Shown here piece by piece: positions 16,893-26,672 of a stretch of DNA of 64,000 bases (position 1 is the stretch's first letter; each line of letters begins with the position of its first letter). The position numbers and the translations under genes are program-made. The stretch lies in NCBI GenBank assembly GCA_963667515.2, contig CAXXXY010000007.1:186001-250000 (forward strand). The letters run 5' to 3'. The notes beneath the pieces are model-generated. The model saw nothing but the letters and a program-made list of their open reading frames with translations, had not been told where the DNA came from and ran no database searches. This DNA comes from VYDC01 sp963667515 (GTDB lineage Bacteria > Chloroflexota > Dehalococcoidia > UBA2979).

Positions 16893-18992
16893 ATGCCCCG
16901 GACCACGCCCCTCGGCCGCGTGCGCAACATCGGCATCATTGCCCACATCGATGCGGGCAAGACGACCGTGACGGAGCGCGTGCTCTTCTACACCGGGCGC
17001 ACCCATCGCATCGGCGAGACGCACGAGGGCACTGCCGTCATGGACTGGATGGAGCAAGAGCGCGAGCGCGGCATCACCATCACCTCCGCAGCCACCACCG
17101 CGTCCTGGGCCGATCACCAGGTGAACATCATCGATACGCCGGGCCACGTCGACTTCACCGTCGAGGTGGAGCGCTCGCTGCGCGTGCTGGACGGGGGCGT
17201 GGTCGTCTTTGACGGCGTCGCGGGCGTCGAGCCGCAGTCGGAGACGGTGTGGCGCCAGGCGGATCGCTACCGCGTGCCGCGCATGTGCTTCGTGAACAAG
17301 ATGGACCGCTCGGGCGCGGACTTCGAGAACTGCGTGCAGATGATCATCGATCGCCTGGGCGCGATCCCGGTGCCGCTGCAGATCCCGTGGGGAGTCGAGG
17401 ATCAGCACCGCGGCGTGATCGACCTCATCGAGATGTGCGCCTACCGCTTCGAGGGCGAGCGCGGCACCGAGGTGCAGACGCACGAGCTCCCAGAGGAGCT
17501 GCGCCCCGCCGCCCAGCTCGCGCGCGAGCAGATGATCGAGCGCGTCGCCGAGAACGACGACCAGCTCATGGTCTCCTTCCTCGAGGGGCACGCGATCGAC
17601 AACACGGAGCTGCGCAAGGCGATCCGCCGCGCCACGATCTCCACCGCGATCGCGCCCGTGCTGTGCGGCGCGGCGCTGCGCGACAAGGGCGTGCAGCCGC
17701 TGCTGGACGCGGTGATCGCGTTCCTCCCGTCGCCGCTCGACGTTCCGCCGATCACGGCGCACCGTCTCGACGACCCGGACGTGCTCGAGGAGCGGCCGCC
17801 CAACGACGACGAGTCGCTGACGGCGCTCGCCTTCAAGGTGGTCTCCGACCCCTTCGTCGGGCGGCTCGTCTTCTTCCGCGTCTACTCGGGCGTCGTGCAC
17901 TCGGGCGATCAGGTGCTCAACAGCACCCGCAACGAGCGCGAGCGCTTCGGCCGCATCATGAAGATGCACGCCAACTCGCGGGAGGACGTGACGGAGGTCT
18001 ACGCGGGCGAGATCGCGGCGGCCATTGGCCTGAAGGAGACGTTCACCGGCGACACGCTCTGCGATCGCGAGCGGCCCGTGCTGCTGGAGGCGATCACCTT
18101 CCCGGAGCCCGTGATCTCCGTGGCGATCGAGCCGAAGACGCGCGAGGACCAGCAGAAGATGGGCATCGCGCTGCAGCGGCTCGTGGAGGAAGACCCGACG
18201 TTCCGCGTGCGGCTGGACCAGGAGACCGGGCAGACCGTGATCTCCGGCATGGGCGAGCTGCACCTAGAGGTGATCGTCGACCGCATGCAGCGCGAGTACA
18301 AGGTGGGCGCCAGCGTCGGCCGCCCCCAGGTCGCCTACCGCGAGACGATCAGCCGGCCCGCCACCGCCGAGGGCCGCTTCGTGCGGCAGACCGGCGGTCG
18401 CGGGCAGTACGGCGTCTGCACGCTGGAGGTCACGCCGCGCGAGCCGGGCGAGGGCTTCCACTTCGACGATCGCATCGTGGGCGGCAAGATCCCGCGCGAG
18501 TACATCCCGGCGGTGCGCCGTGGCGTGGAGGGTGCGCTGTCCTCCGGTCCCAAGGCGGGCTACCCGGTGGTGGACATCGCCGTCGCCGTCACCGACGGGT
18601 CCTACCACGCCGTCGACTCCTCGGAGATGGCGTTCGAGACGGCGGGCTCGATGGGCCTGCGCGCGGCGCTGCAGAAGGGCTCGCCCGTGCTGCTGGAGCC
18701 GGTCATGAAGCTCGAGGTGGTCACGCCCGAGGAGCACCTCGGCGACGTGATGGGCGACATCAACGCGCGCCGCGGCTCGGTGCTGGGCGCCGAGGCGCGC
18801 GCCAACACACAGATCGTGAGCACGATGGTGCCGCTGGCGGAGACCTTCGGCTACTCGACGGACCTGCGCTCCATGACGCAGGGCCGCGCCACGTACTCGA
18901 TGCAGTTCGACCACTACGAGCGGGTGCCCGAGCAGGTGGCCGAGGAGATCAGCCGCGGCTCGCAGGGCGGCGGCGCCCGGCGAGCGGGCTAG
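16893..18992 (+). CDS. fusA: Elongation factor G
   Basis: 699 residues, full length. GTPase motifs: IAHIDAGKTTVTERV (G1), RGITITSAATT (G2), DTPGHVDFT (G3) and NKMDRSG (G4). Domains II-V follow, with the tip SVGRPQVAYRETI. It drives translocation of tRNA-mRNA on the ribosome. Located as in most bacteria between rpsG and tuf; tuf begins 25 bases after the stop. Confidence 0.99.
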   Translation: MPRTTPLGRVRNIGIIAHIDAGKTTVTERVLFYTGRTHRIGETHEGTAVMDWMEQERERGITITSAATTASWADHQVNIIDTPGHVDFTVEVERSLRVLDGGVVVFDGVAGVEPQSETVWRQADRYRVPRMCFVNKMDRSGADFENCVQMIIDRLGAIPVPLQIPWGVEDQHRGVIDLIEMCAYRFEGERGTEVQTHELPEELRPAAQLAREQMIERVAENDDQLMVSFLEGHAIDNTELRKAIRRATISTAIAPVLCGAALRDKGVQPLLDAVIAFLPSPLDVPPITAHRLDDPDVLEERPPNDDESLTALAFKVVSDPFVGRLVFFRVYSGVVHSGDQVLNSTRNERERFGRIMKMHANSREDVTEVYAGEIAAAIGLKETFTGDTLCDRERPVLLEAITFPEPVISVAIEPKTREDQQKMGIALQRLVEEDPTFRVRLDQETGQTVISGMGELHLEVIVDRMQREYKVGASVGRPQVAYRETISRPATAEGRFVRQTGGRGQYGVCTLEVTPREPGEGFHFDDRIVGGKIPREYIPAVRRGVEGALSSGPKAGYPVVDIAVAVTDGSYHAVDSSEMAFETAGSMGLRAALQKGSPVLLEPVMKLEVVTPEEHLGDVMGDINARRGSVLGAEARANTQIVSTMVPLAETFGYSTDLRSMTQGRATYSMQFDHYERVPEQVAEEISRGSQGGGARRAG

Positions 18993-19017
18993 CAGGAAGC
19001 GGACAGGGAGCGCAGGG

Positions 19018-20217
<1,200 letters not shown>

Positions 20218-20278
20218 TAGCAGCATCGAGTAGCGGCGGGGCCGTCGAGGCTCCGCGGGACCGGCCGAGGGGGAGAGC

Positions 20279-20440
20279 GTGGCGAAGGGCGATCGCATCC
20301 ACATCACCCTCGCGTGTACCGAGTGCCGCGAGCGGACGTACCATACGAAGAAGAACCGGCGGAACGACCCGGACCGCATGGAGCTGCAGAAGTTCTGCCC
20401 GCGCTGCCGCGAGCAGCGGCTGCATCGAGAGACGCGCTAG
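20279..20440 (+). CDS. rpmG: Ribosomal protein L33 (bL33)
   Basis: 53 residues from GTG 20279 (GGGGGAGA just upstream). The sequence MAKGDRIHITLACTECRERT has the zinc-type first CxxC, followed by TKKNRRNDPDRMELQKFC and a second pair CPRC. It is the C+ (zinc-binding) form of L33. Its position between tuf and secE is common. The gene is short but unambiguous. Confidence 0.95.
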   Translation: MAKGDRIHITLACTECRERTYHTKKNRRNDPDRMELQKFCPRCREQRLHRETR

Positions 20441-20471
20441 CCGAGCGGGTGGCGGGAAGCGAGAGACAGGC

Positions 20472-20780
20472 ATGGGTCGCGCGTCGAGGCGGGCGCAGGA
20501 GCGGGCGGATCGTCGCCAGGGCGGGCAGCAGCCGCCCCGGCGCACGCCGATCGCGCCCTCGGGCCCGTCCACGCCGGACGGGCCGCGACGCGGCTCGCTG
20601 CTGCGGCCGCTGTGGGCGCGCGACATCATCAGCGAGCTGCGCAAGGTCACCTGGCCGAGCCGCTCGGAGGTCTACCACCTCACCCTCGTCGTCGTCGTGG
20701 TCTCGATCTTCTTCGGGATCATCCTCGGCGGCGCCGATCTCGCATTCAGCTGGATCGTCGAGCGGACGATCCTGCGCTAA
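20472..20780 (+). CDS. secE: Preprotein translocase subunit SecE
   Basis: 102 residues. An Arg/Gln/Pro-rich cytosolic N-terminus of about 48 residues precedes the SecE signature ISELRKVTWPSRSEV. One membrane helix (LTLVVVVVSIFFGIILGGADLAF) follows. SecE clamps SecY in the SecYEG channel. Its TAA overlaps the strong ribosome site TAAGGAGG of nusG, indicating coupling. Confidence 0.96.
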   Translation: MGRASRRAQERADRRQGGQQPPRRTPIAPSGPSTPDGPRRGSLLRPLWARDIISELRKVTWPSRSEVYHLTLVVVVVSIFFGIILGGADLAFSWIVERTILR

Positions 20781-20790
20781 GGAGGCCATC

Positions 20791-21417
20791 CTGGCCGACG
20801 GAACGACGGAGACGCAGAGCGCGGAGGCGGCGACGGCCGACCTGGAGGCCGCGTGCGCGAGCCCGGAGGCCCCGCCCGACGACGGGCGCGCCTGGTACAT
20901 CGTGCAGACCTACTCGGGCTACGAGAACAAGGTGCGCACCAACCTCGAGCAGCGCGTCAAGACCATGGACGTGGGCGACCGCATCTTCCGCGTCGTCATC
21001 CCCACCGAGAACGAGATCGAGATCCGCGAGGGGCAGCGCAAGACGGTCTCCAAGAAGCTATTCCCCGGCTACGTCTTCGTGCAGATGGTGATGGACGACG
21101 CCTCCTGGTACGTGGTGCGCAACACGCCGGGCGTGACGGGCTTCGCGGGCGCCAGCACGGACGAGCGCGCGCGCCCGACCGCGCTGGCCGACGACGAGGT
21201 GAACCGCATCCTCCGGGAGATGGACACCGCGCCCGCGCGCATCAACATCGGCTTCGCGGCGGGCGATTCCGTGCGCGTCATCGACGGGCCGTTCGCGGAC
21301 TTCGTGGGGCCCGTCGACGAGATCAACCTCGACAAGGGCAAGGTGCGCGTCATGCTCTCCATGTTCGGGCGCGACACGCCCGTCGAGCTGGACTTCCTGC
21401 AGGTCGAGAAGCAGTAG
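20791..21417 (+). CDS. nusG: Transcription termination/antitermination protein NusG
   Basis: About 208 residues. The NGN domain is seen in WYIVQTYSGYENKVRTNLEQRV and LFPGYVFVQM. The KOW domain is FAAGDSVRVIDGPFADFVGPV. It binds RNA polymerase, Rho and S10. There is no in-frame ATG, GTG or TTG between the ribosome site (20779-20785) and the NGN domain. The best start is CTG 20791, with ATC 20788 as the other choice. The first 30 residues are an acidic Ala/Glu leader. Confidence 0.93.
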   Translation: MADGTTETQSAEAATADLEAACASPEAPPDDGRAWYIVQTYSGYENKVRTNLEQRVKTMDVGDRIFRVVIPTENEIEIREGQRKTVSKKLFPGYVFVQMVMDDASWYVVRNTPGVTGFAGASTDERARPTALADDEVNRILREMDTAPARINIGFAAGDSVRVIDGPFADFVGPVDEINLDKGKVRVMLSMFGRDTPVELDFLQVEKQ

Positions 21418-21492
21418 CGCGGGCGCGCTCGCCGGGCGGCGGGGCAGCGCCCCGCGCGCCGCAGCGGGCGGCGCGCAGCGGGGGGCGGACTG

Positions 21493-21915
21493 ATGGCGAA
21501 GAAGGTGCGTGCGCAGGTCACGCTGCAGATCCCCGCGGGCCAGGCGAACCCGGCCCCGCCGGTGGGCACGGCGCTGGGACCGCACGGCATCAACATCATG
21601 GACTTCTGCAAGGCGTACAACGCGCAAACGCAGGACAAGGCGGGGCAGATCATCCCCGCGCAGATCACCATCTTCGAGGACCGCTCCTTCAACTTCGTGC
21701 TGAAGACGCCGCCGGTCTCGGACCTGCTGCGCAAGGCGGCGGGCGTGGAGAAGGGGTCGCCGAGCCAGAAGCTGCAGGTCGTGGGGCGGGTGACGCGCGA
21801 TCAGGTGCGCGCCATCGCCGCGATCAAGCTCCCCGACCTGAACACCACCGACGTGGAGCAGGCGATGCGCACCATCGAGGGCACCGCGCGCTCGATGGGG
21901 ATCGAGGTCAGGTAA
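21493..21915 (+). CDS. rplK: Ribosomal protein L11 (uL11)
   Basis: 140 residues, normal. It begins MAKKVRAQVTLQIPAGQANP and has the PVGTALGPHGINIMDFCKAYN loop. The C-terminal rRNA-binding domain ends RTIEGTARSMGIEV. It forms the GTPase-associated centre. A GGGGC-AGC-GCCCC hairpin lies in the nusG-rplK gap (21441-21453). Its TAA overlaps the ATG of rplA. Confidence 0.98.
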   Translation: MAKKVRAQVTLQIPAGQANPAPPVGTALGPHGINIMDFCKAYNAQTQDKAGQIIPAQITIFEDRSFNFVLKTPPVSDLLRKAAGVEKGSPSQKLQVVGRVTRDQVRAIAAIKLPDLNTTDVEQAMRTIEGTARSMGIEVR

Positions 21916-22631
21916 TGCCGAAGCCGGGGAAGCGCACCATCGCCGTCCGCGAGCGGGTCGACGCCGACCGCCACTACGCGCCGCAGGAGGCGGTGGCGCT
22001 GGCGCGCGAGACCGCGACCGCGAAGTTCGATGAGACGATCGAGGTGCACCTGCGCACCGGCCTGGACGGCCGCCACGCCGACCAGCAGGTGCGCGGCTCC
22101 GTGGTGCTGCCGCACGGGCTGGGCCGCGAGATGCGCGTCGCCGTCTTCGCCGAGGGCGAGTCCGCCACGCAGGCGCTCGAGGCGGGGGCCGACGTCGTCG
22201 GCTCCGACGACCTCGCGAAGCGCTTCGAGGCCGGCGAGCTCGACTTCGACGTGGTGCTCGCGCAGCGCGAGATGATGCCGAAGATCGGCCGGCTCGGCCG
22301 CGTGCTCGGCCCGCGCGGACTCATGCCCAACCCCCGCAACAACACCGTGCTGGAGGCGCCGGACCTCGCGCGTGGCGTGCGCGAGGCGAAGGCGGGCCGC
22401 GTCGAGTTCCGCCTCGACCGCACCAACCTCATCCACTGCGCGATCGGCAAGGCCTCCTTCGAGGAGGCGCAGCTCGTGGAGAACCTCGCGACGCTGATCG
22501 GCGAGATCCAGCGCAACCGCCCCTCGGGCGGCAAGGGTCAGATGCTGCGCGGGGCGACGATGGCGTCCACGATGGGACCGGGGATCGCGCTGGACGTGGC
22601 GCAGGTGATGGCGCTCGGCGGCGACGCGTAG
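21915..22631 (+). CDS. rplA: Ribosomal protein L1 (uL1)
   Basis: 238 residues from ATG 21915, overlapping the rplK stop (TAATG). Signatures: KFDETIEVHLRTGLDGRHADQQVRGSVVLPHG, the central MMPKIGRLGRVLGPRGLMPNPR and the C-terminal IQRNRPSGGKGQMLRG. It forms the L1 stalk and in many bacteria represses the rplK-rplA message. Confidence 0.98.
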   Translation: MPKPGKRTIAVRERVDADRHYAPQEAVALARETATAKFDETIEVHLRTGLDGRHADQQVRGSVVLPHGLGREMRVAVFAEGESATQALEAGADVVGSDDLAKRFEAGELDFDVVLAQREMMPKIGRLGRVLGPRGLMPNPRNNTVLEAPDLARGVREAKAGRVEFRLDRTNLIHCAIGKASFEEAQLVENLATLIGEIQRNRPSGGKGQMLRGATMASTMGPGIALDVAQVMALGGDA

Positions 22632-22843
22632 CAGACTCGGTAGGACTGGCCGGCTCCGTCGCGATCGTGCGGCGGCGCCGGACCGCCGGAGACCACGGGT
22701 CCCCCGCCGCCTGAGCGGTCGCGGGGGGCAATCGCCCTCGGGCGGCCCGTGCAGGTGGGTGGCACGAGGCCGGCGCGCGTGCGCCGCTCTGCGCCCTCAC
22801 CCCGGCGGGAGGGCGCTTTTTCGTGCGCCGAGAGGGAGTGCGT
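22632..22843 (+). promoter_or_regulatory. Leader of rplJ-rplL (ribosomal protein L10 leader type)
   Basis: A 212-base GC-rich, highly structured leader in front of rplJ. In other bacteria this position holds the L10 leader that binds L10/L12 and controls the operon. The leader ends in a clear attenuator (22791-22821). Assignment to the known L10-leader RNA family rests on position and the attenuator, not on a full structural match. Confidence 0.5.
22791..22821 (+). terminator. Intrinsic terminator/attenuator before rplJ
   Basis: A perfect 8-bp stem GCGCCCTC (22791-22798) with GAGGGCGC (22809-22816), a 10-base loop and TTTTT (22817-22821). It is the best textbook intrinsic terminator in the window. 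It sits 23 bases before the rplJ ATG, so it must be attenuating rather than operon-ending. Confidence 0.8.
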
Positions 22844-23377
22844 ATGCCGACGGAGCGCAAGGTCGCGCAGGTGGCGGAGCTGCGCGAGCTGATCCGCGAG
22901 GCCGAGATCGCCATCTCCACGGCGTACCAGGGCATCTCGGTGGCCGAGCAGGTGGAGCTGCGCCGGCAGCTCTCCGCGGCGGGCGCCGAGATGCGCGTCG
23001 TGAAGAACACGCTGCTGCGCATCGCGGCGAAGGACGAGGGGCTGGAGGCCTTCGGCGAGCTGGCGCAGGGCGCGACCGCGCTCGTGCTCTCGCGCGACGA
23101 CATCGTCGCGCCGGCGCGCGCGCTCGCGGCCTACCTGCGCGCGCGCCCGGCCTCGCCGGTGGAGGTGCGCTCGGCGGTGGTCGAGGGCGCGCTGGTGGAC
23201 GCGGCCTATGTGCATGACCTGGCCACCGTGCCGCCGCGCGACGAGCTGCTCGCGCGGATCGCGGGCGGCGTGGTCGGCCCGCTCGTCGAGCTGGCCGGGC
23301 TGCTGCAGGCCACCACCCGCGAGTTCGCCGGGCTGATCGAGGCGCGCGCCACGCAGCTCGAGGCCGCGCCGGCCTAG
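22844..23377 (+). CDS. rplJ: Ribosomal protein L10 (uL10)
   Basis: 177 residues from ATG 22844, after the ribosome site GAGAGGGAG. Typical features are the N-terminal TERKVAQVAELRELIREAEIAISTAYQGISV, VVKNTLLRIAA and the Ala/Leu-rich C-terminal helix that binds L7/L12 dimers. Expression is likely controlled by the attenuator just upstream. Confidence 0.97.
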   Translation: MPTERKVAQVAELRELIREAEIAISTAYQGISVAEQVELRRQLSAAGAEMRVVKNTLLRIAAKDEGLEAFGELAQGATALVLSRDDIVAPARALAAYLRARPASPVEVRSAVVEGALVDAAYVHDLATVPPRDELLARIAGGVVGPLVELAGLLQATTREFAGLIEARATQLEAAPA

Positions 23378-23456
23378 AGAACGAAGCAGGCGCCGACGAT
23401 CGGCGCGTTCGAGAGAGCAGGGGGCGGCGTCGCCGCCGCGACGCAGGAGGATCACG

Positions 23457-23834
23457 ATGGCGAAGGTGGACGAGACGCTCGACATCATCCGCGGGATGAC
23501 GATCGTCGAGCTGCGCGACCTGAACAAGGCGATCGAGGAGGAGTTCGGCGTCACCGCGGCGGCGCCGATGGCGGTGGCGGTCGCGCCGGCGGCGGGCGAC
23601 GGCGCCGCGGCCGCCGAGGAGCAGGACTCCTTCGACGTGGTGCTCAAGGACTTCGGCGCCAACAAGATCAACGTGATCAAGGCCGTTCGCGAGCTGACCT
23701 CGCTGGGGCTGAAGGAGGCGAAGGACCTCGTCGAGGCTGCGCCGAAGGCCGTTCGCGAGGCCGCGGCCAAGGACGAGGCCGAGGCCGCCAAGACCAGGCT
23801 CGAGGAGGCCGGCGCCACCGTCGAGCTCGTCTAG
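23457..23834 (+). CDS. rplL: Ribosomal protein L7/L12 (bL12)
   Basis: 125 residues. The N-terminal dimerisation part (IIRGMTIVELRDLNKAIEEEFGV), an Ala-rich hinge and the C-terminal factor-binding domain (FDVVLKDFGANKINVIKAVRELTSLGLKEAKDLVE) are all present. rpoB and rpoC, which often follow, are absent here. A gene-end hairpin starts at the base after the stop. Confidence 0.98.
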   Translation: MAKVDETLDIIRGMTIVELRDLNKAIEEEFGVTAAAPMAVAVAPAAGDGAAAAEEQDSFDVVLKDFGANKINVIKAVRELTSLGLKEAKDLVEAAPKAVREAAAKDEAEAAKTRLEEAGATVELV

Positions 23835-23849
23835 CGAGCGTTCCGCTCG
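23835..23849 (+). repeat. Gene-end hairpin repeat after rplL (CGAGCG-TTC-CGCTCG)
   Basis: It begins at the base after the rplL TAG and is followed by ACCCTAGTGGCTGCCGC, the family tail. The stem differs from the 5224 copy at its outer pairs (CG..CG in place of CC..GG), but pairing is kept. There is no T-run, so it may act with Rho or as a 3'-end stabiliser rather than as an intrinsic terminator. Confidence 0.75.
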
Positions 23850-24003
23850 ACCCTAGTGGCTGCCGCGTGGGTGAGAGGGCTCGCGTGGCGTGGCTGGCCG
23901 ACCGCGAGATTCGAGGCGACGCAGCCACCACGCGCGTCACGAGAACCTGAGATAGGGCTTGGGCGGGTGCTCACAAGCGGGGGGCTGGGGTACTCTCGTC
24001 CTC

Positions 24004-24597
24004 GTGGAGTGCTACGCCTGTGACCTGGAGGCCGTAGCCGAGTGCCCGCGTTGCGGCGCGCTCTTCTGCGACGAACACGGCGAAGCGCTCTGCGCACGCT
24101 GCATGGAACCCAACCTCGCGCTCCCCTCCTACCGCGTCTACCGGGGCTCGCTGCTGGCACTGCTCGTGGGCTCCGTCTTCGCCGTGTGGCTGCTGGTGCT
24201 GCCGCCCGACGGCGCCGACTCGGACGCGCCGCCGGCCTCGCTGGCCGGCGTCCTGCCGAGCGCCACGCCGAGCCCCGCCGCGACCGCCGAGGCGACGCCC
24301 GCCGCGCCCGCCACGGCGGCGGGAGAGCCCGCGGGTACGCCCGGCGGCGTCGCCGCGGCGCCGACCCAGCCCGCCCCGAGCGCGACGGCCACCGCGACCC
24401 CCGCGCCGACAGCCGCCTCCGGCATCGCCGAGGAGTACACCGTGCGGCCCGGCGACTCGATGTCGCTGATCGCGGATAGTTTCCTGGCGCCGGGCGGCGA
24501 CGTGGAGGCGTTCCTCCAGCGCATCGTCGACCTCAACGGCATCTCCGACCCCTCGAGCATTGCCGTCGGGCAGGTGATCGCGATCCCGGCGCAGTAA
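24004..24597 (+). CDS. Zinc-finger, membrane-anchored LysM protein
   Basis: 197 residues from GTG 24004. Residues 3-33 hold eight candidate metal ligands (C3, C6, C14, C17, C22, H25, C30, C33) in a B-box-like order. One membrane helix follows (SLLALLVGSVFAVWLLVLP, about 50-68), then an Ala/Pro/Thr linker of about 80 residues and a C-terminal LysM (EYTVRPGDSMSLIADSF to AVGQVIAIPAQ). By topology the zinc part should be inside and the glycan-binding LysM outside. Function unknown. Confidence 0.75.
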   Translation: MECYACDLEAVAECPRCGALFCDEHGEALCARCMEPNLALPSYRVYRGSLLALLVGSVFAVWLLVLPPDGADSDAPPASLAGVLPSATPSPAATAEATPAAPATAAGEPAGTPGGVAAAPTQPAPSATATATPAPTAASGIAEEYTVRPGDSMSLIADSFLAPGGDVEAFLQRIVDLNGISDPSSIAVGQVIAIPAQ

Positions 24598-24643
24598 GCT
24601 CGGCCCCGTGCACGCTCGGGCGGGCCAGGGTCGGGGGAGAGTG

Positions 24644-25204
24644 ATGCGCCAGTCTTTCGACGTGCTGCAGGACGAGCCGCGCGACCGCCGCGGGCTGGCG
24701 CGGATGGCGCTGCTCCACGCGCCGCTGGCCGTCGTCTCCGGGGCGGGCGCGCTGTGGCTGCTGCTGCTGCTCGTGGGCGGCGAGCCGGGGGCGATCATCG
24801 GGCTGTCGCTGGCGGGGTTCGTGTTCTTCGCGACGGCGTTCCAGGCGGTGACGGCGCTGCGCGACCTGCGCGCCGAGCCCGTCACCACCACGGGCATCGT
24901 GCTCCGCAAGCGGCGGCCCGGCATCTTCCTGATGCTCGGTCGTACCCACTATGTGCGGCTGCGGGCGGGCGCCTTCGTCGTCTCCGTCCCCGCCTATCAC
25001 GAGCTGGGGGAGGACGACGAGGTCGAGATCGAGCACTGGCCGCACACCCGCCGCGTGATCCGCGTGCGGCTGCTGCGCCGCGCCGCCGACATCGAGGCGG
25101 CCGAGCGCGCGCTGGAGGCTGCCTCGGCGGAGGGCGGCGCGGCCGAGGGCGGAGCCGAGGGAGAGGGGCGGGCGGAGGGCTGGCGCCCGCCCCACCTGCG
25201 CTGA
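24644..25204 (+). CDS. Hypothetical membrane protein, two N-terminal helices
   Basis: 186 residues from ATG 24644, with GGGGGAGAG just upstream. Two adjacent hydrophobic segments (LAVVSGAGALWLLLLLVGG and AIIGLSLAGFVFFATAF) are followed by a soluble beta-rich region (VRLRAGAFVVSVPAYHELGEDDEVEIEHWP). The tail is Ala/Glu/Gly-rich. The layout resembles a small membrane protein with a cytosolic barrel, but no family is recognised. radC starts two bases after the stop. Confidence 0.65.
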   Translation: MRQSFDVLQDEPRDRRGLARMALLHAPLAVVSGAGALWLLLLLVGGEPGAIIGLSLAGFVFFATAFQAVTALRDLRAEPVTTTGIVLRKRRPGIFLMLGRTHYVRLRAGAFVVSVPAYHELGEDDEVEIEHWPHTRRVIRVRLLRRAADIEAAERALEAASAEGGAAEGGAEGEGRAEGWRPPHLR

Positions 25205-25205
25205 C

Positions 25206-25967
25206 GTGAGTGCGGCCGCGGGCGGCACGTACGCGGGAGCGGCGGGCGCCGAGCCGCCGGGCTACCGCTTCCGCCTGCGGGAGCTGCCCAGCGCCGAGCG
25301 CCCCCGCGAGCGGCTGCTGCGGCTGGGGCCGCAGGCGCTGAGCACCGCCGAGCTGCTGGCGATCCTGCTGCGCACCGGCAGCGCCCGCGAAGGCGTGCTG
25401 GAGCTGGCGACGCGGCTGCTGCGCGCGCGCGGCGGCGTGCGCGGGCTCGCCGCCGCCGACGTCGCGGCGCTGGCGGACGCGCACGCCGTCGGCGCGGCGA
25501 AGGCGAGCGCGGTGGCCGCCGCCTTCGAGCTGGGGCGGCGGCTGGCGCTGGAGGGCATGGAGCTGCGCCCCGTCATCACCAGCCCGCACGACATCGCGCG
25601 GCTGCTGGCGGGGGAGATGGAGCTGCTGGAGCAGGAGGAGCTGCGCCTGCTCGCGCTGGACGCCAAGCACCACGTGCTGGCGCAGAGCACGCTCTACCGC
25701 GGCACGGTGAGCGCCGCGCCCGTCCGTTTCTCCGAGCTCTTCCGCGAGGCGGTCCGGCGCAACGCGGTGGCGATCGCCATCGCGCACAACCACCCGAGCG
25801 GCGACCCCGCGCCCTCCGAGGACGACGTGGCGTTCACGCGCGCCGTGGTGGAGGCGGGGGCGCTGCTGGAGATCGCCGTGCTGGACCACCTCGTCGTCGG
25901 GCACGGCCGCTGGCTCTCGCTGCGCGAGCGCGGCCTCGGCTTCGAGCAGGCGTCCGCCGAGGGCTGA
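25206..25967 (+). CDS. radC: RadC-family JAB/JAMM protein
   Basis: 253 residues from GTG 25206. The N-terminal part has RLRELPSAERPRERLLRLGPQALSTAELLAILLRTG, a helix-hairpin-helix-like region. The C-terminal JAMM metal motif is HNHPSGDPAPSEDD. RadC was once linked to repair, but its role is unsettled; family members are metalloprotease-like. Complete, with no anomaly. Confidence 0.93.
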   Translation: MSAAAGGTYAGAAGAEPPGYRFRLRELPSAERPRERLLRLGPQALSTAELLAILLRTGSAREGVLELATRLLRARGGVRGLAAADVAALADAHAVGAAKASAVAAAFELGRRLALEGMELRPVITSPHDIARLLAGEMELLEQEELRLLALDAKHHVLAQSTLYRGTVSAAPVRFSELFREAVRRNAVAIAIAHNHPSGDPAPSEDDVAFTRAVVEAGALLEIAVLDHLVVGHGRWLSLRERGLGFEQASAEG

Positions 25968-25984
25968 GCGGCAGCGGGCGCGCG

Positions 25985-25993
25985 TGCTACGAT
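25985..25993 (+). promoter_or_regulatory. Extended -10 promoter element before cvpA
   Basis: TGC-TACGAT within GCGTGCTACGATCG, identical over 14 bases to the element before folE. It lies 30 bases before the cvpA ATG, giving a short leader. There is no clear -35 box. Confidence 0.5.
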
Positions 25994-26023
25994 CGACGCC
26001 GGGAGCGGGGTGCCCGGGGGCGC

Positions 26024-26560
26024 ATGCTGCACTGGATCGACCTCGTGATCATCGCCATCGTCGGCTGGCTGACGTGGCGCGCCTTCACCGTCGGCCTCAT
26101 CCGCGAGGTCGTGACGCTCGCGGCCGTGCTGGCCGGGGCGCTGCTCGCCGGGCAGCTCTACGGCGAGCTCGCCGCCGACATCGAGTTCCTCATTGACGAC
26201 CGGCGCACGCGCGAGCTGGTCTCCTTCATCGCCATCTTCGTGTGGGTCGTGGTGCTGGGCCAGATCGGCGCGCTGCTGCTGCGCCGCATGGCCGCGCTGC
26301 TGCTGCTCGGCCCCTTCGACAGCGTGGGCGGCGCCGCCTTCGGCTTCGTGAAGGGCGTCGTGGTGGTGGAGGTGCTGCTGTTCGCGGTCACCGCCTTCCC
26401 GGCGGCGACGCAGCTGACCGAGGCCGCCGAGGCGTCCGCACTCGCCCCGCTCTTCCTCGACGGCATGCCGGTGGTAGAGCGCCTGCTCCCCGCCGAGGTC
26501 ACCGACGCGCTGGACGCGGCGACCGCCGCGGTGGCCGGGACGCTGCCCGCCGCGCCCTGA
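26024..26560 (+). CDS. cvpA: CvpA-family membrane protein
   Basis: 178 residues with four hydrophobic segments, the first being IDLVIIAIVGWLTWRAFTVGLIREV, typical of CvpA. FVKGVVVVEVLLFAVTAFP is the last. CvpA was named for colicin V production. Homologues are broad and affect envelope properties, but their biochemistry is unclear. It has its own extended -10 element upstream. Confidence 0.85.
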   Translation: MLHWIDLVIIAIVGWLTWRAFTVGLIREVVTLAAVLAGALLAGQLYGELAADIEFLIDDRRTRELVSFIAIFVWVVVLGQIGALLLRRMAALLLLGPFDSVGGAAFGFVKGVVVVEVLLFAVTAFPAATQLTEAAEASALAPLFLDGMPVVERLLPAEVTDALDAATAAVAGTLPAAP

Positions 26561-26672
26561 GCGCGCTCGCGACGCCTGCGCCACGAAGCCCGACGCCCCG
26601 CGCGCGCGCCCCGGCCGCGCGCGATCCGCTAGACTTGGCAGCGGGCCGCCACGCGGGGAAGCGGGGGGTGAG

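Noticed and set aside
20218..20278. tRNA gene between tuf and rpmG, common in other bacteria
   Set aside because: The 61 bases are too short and have no T-arm or anticodon pattern. No tRNA was found in other gaps either.
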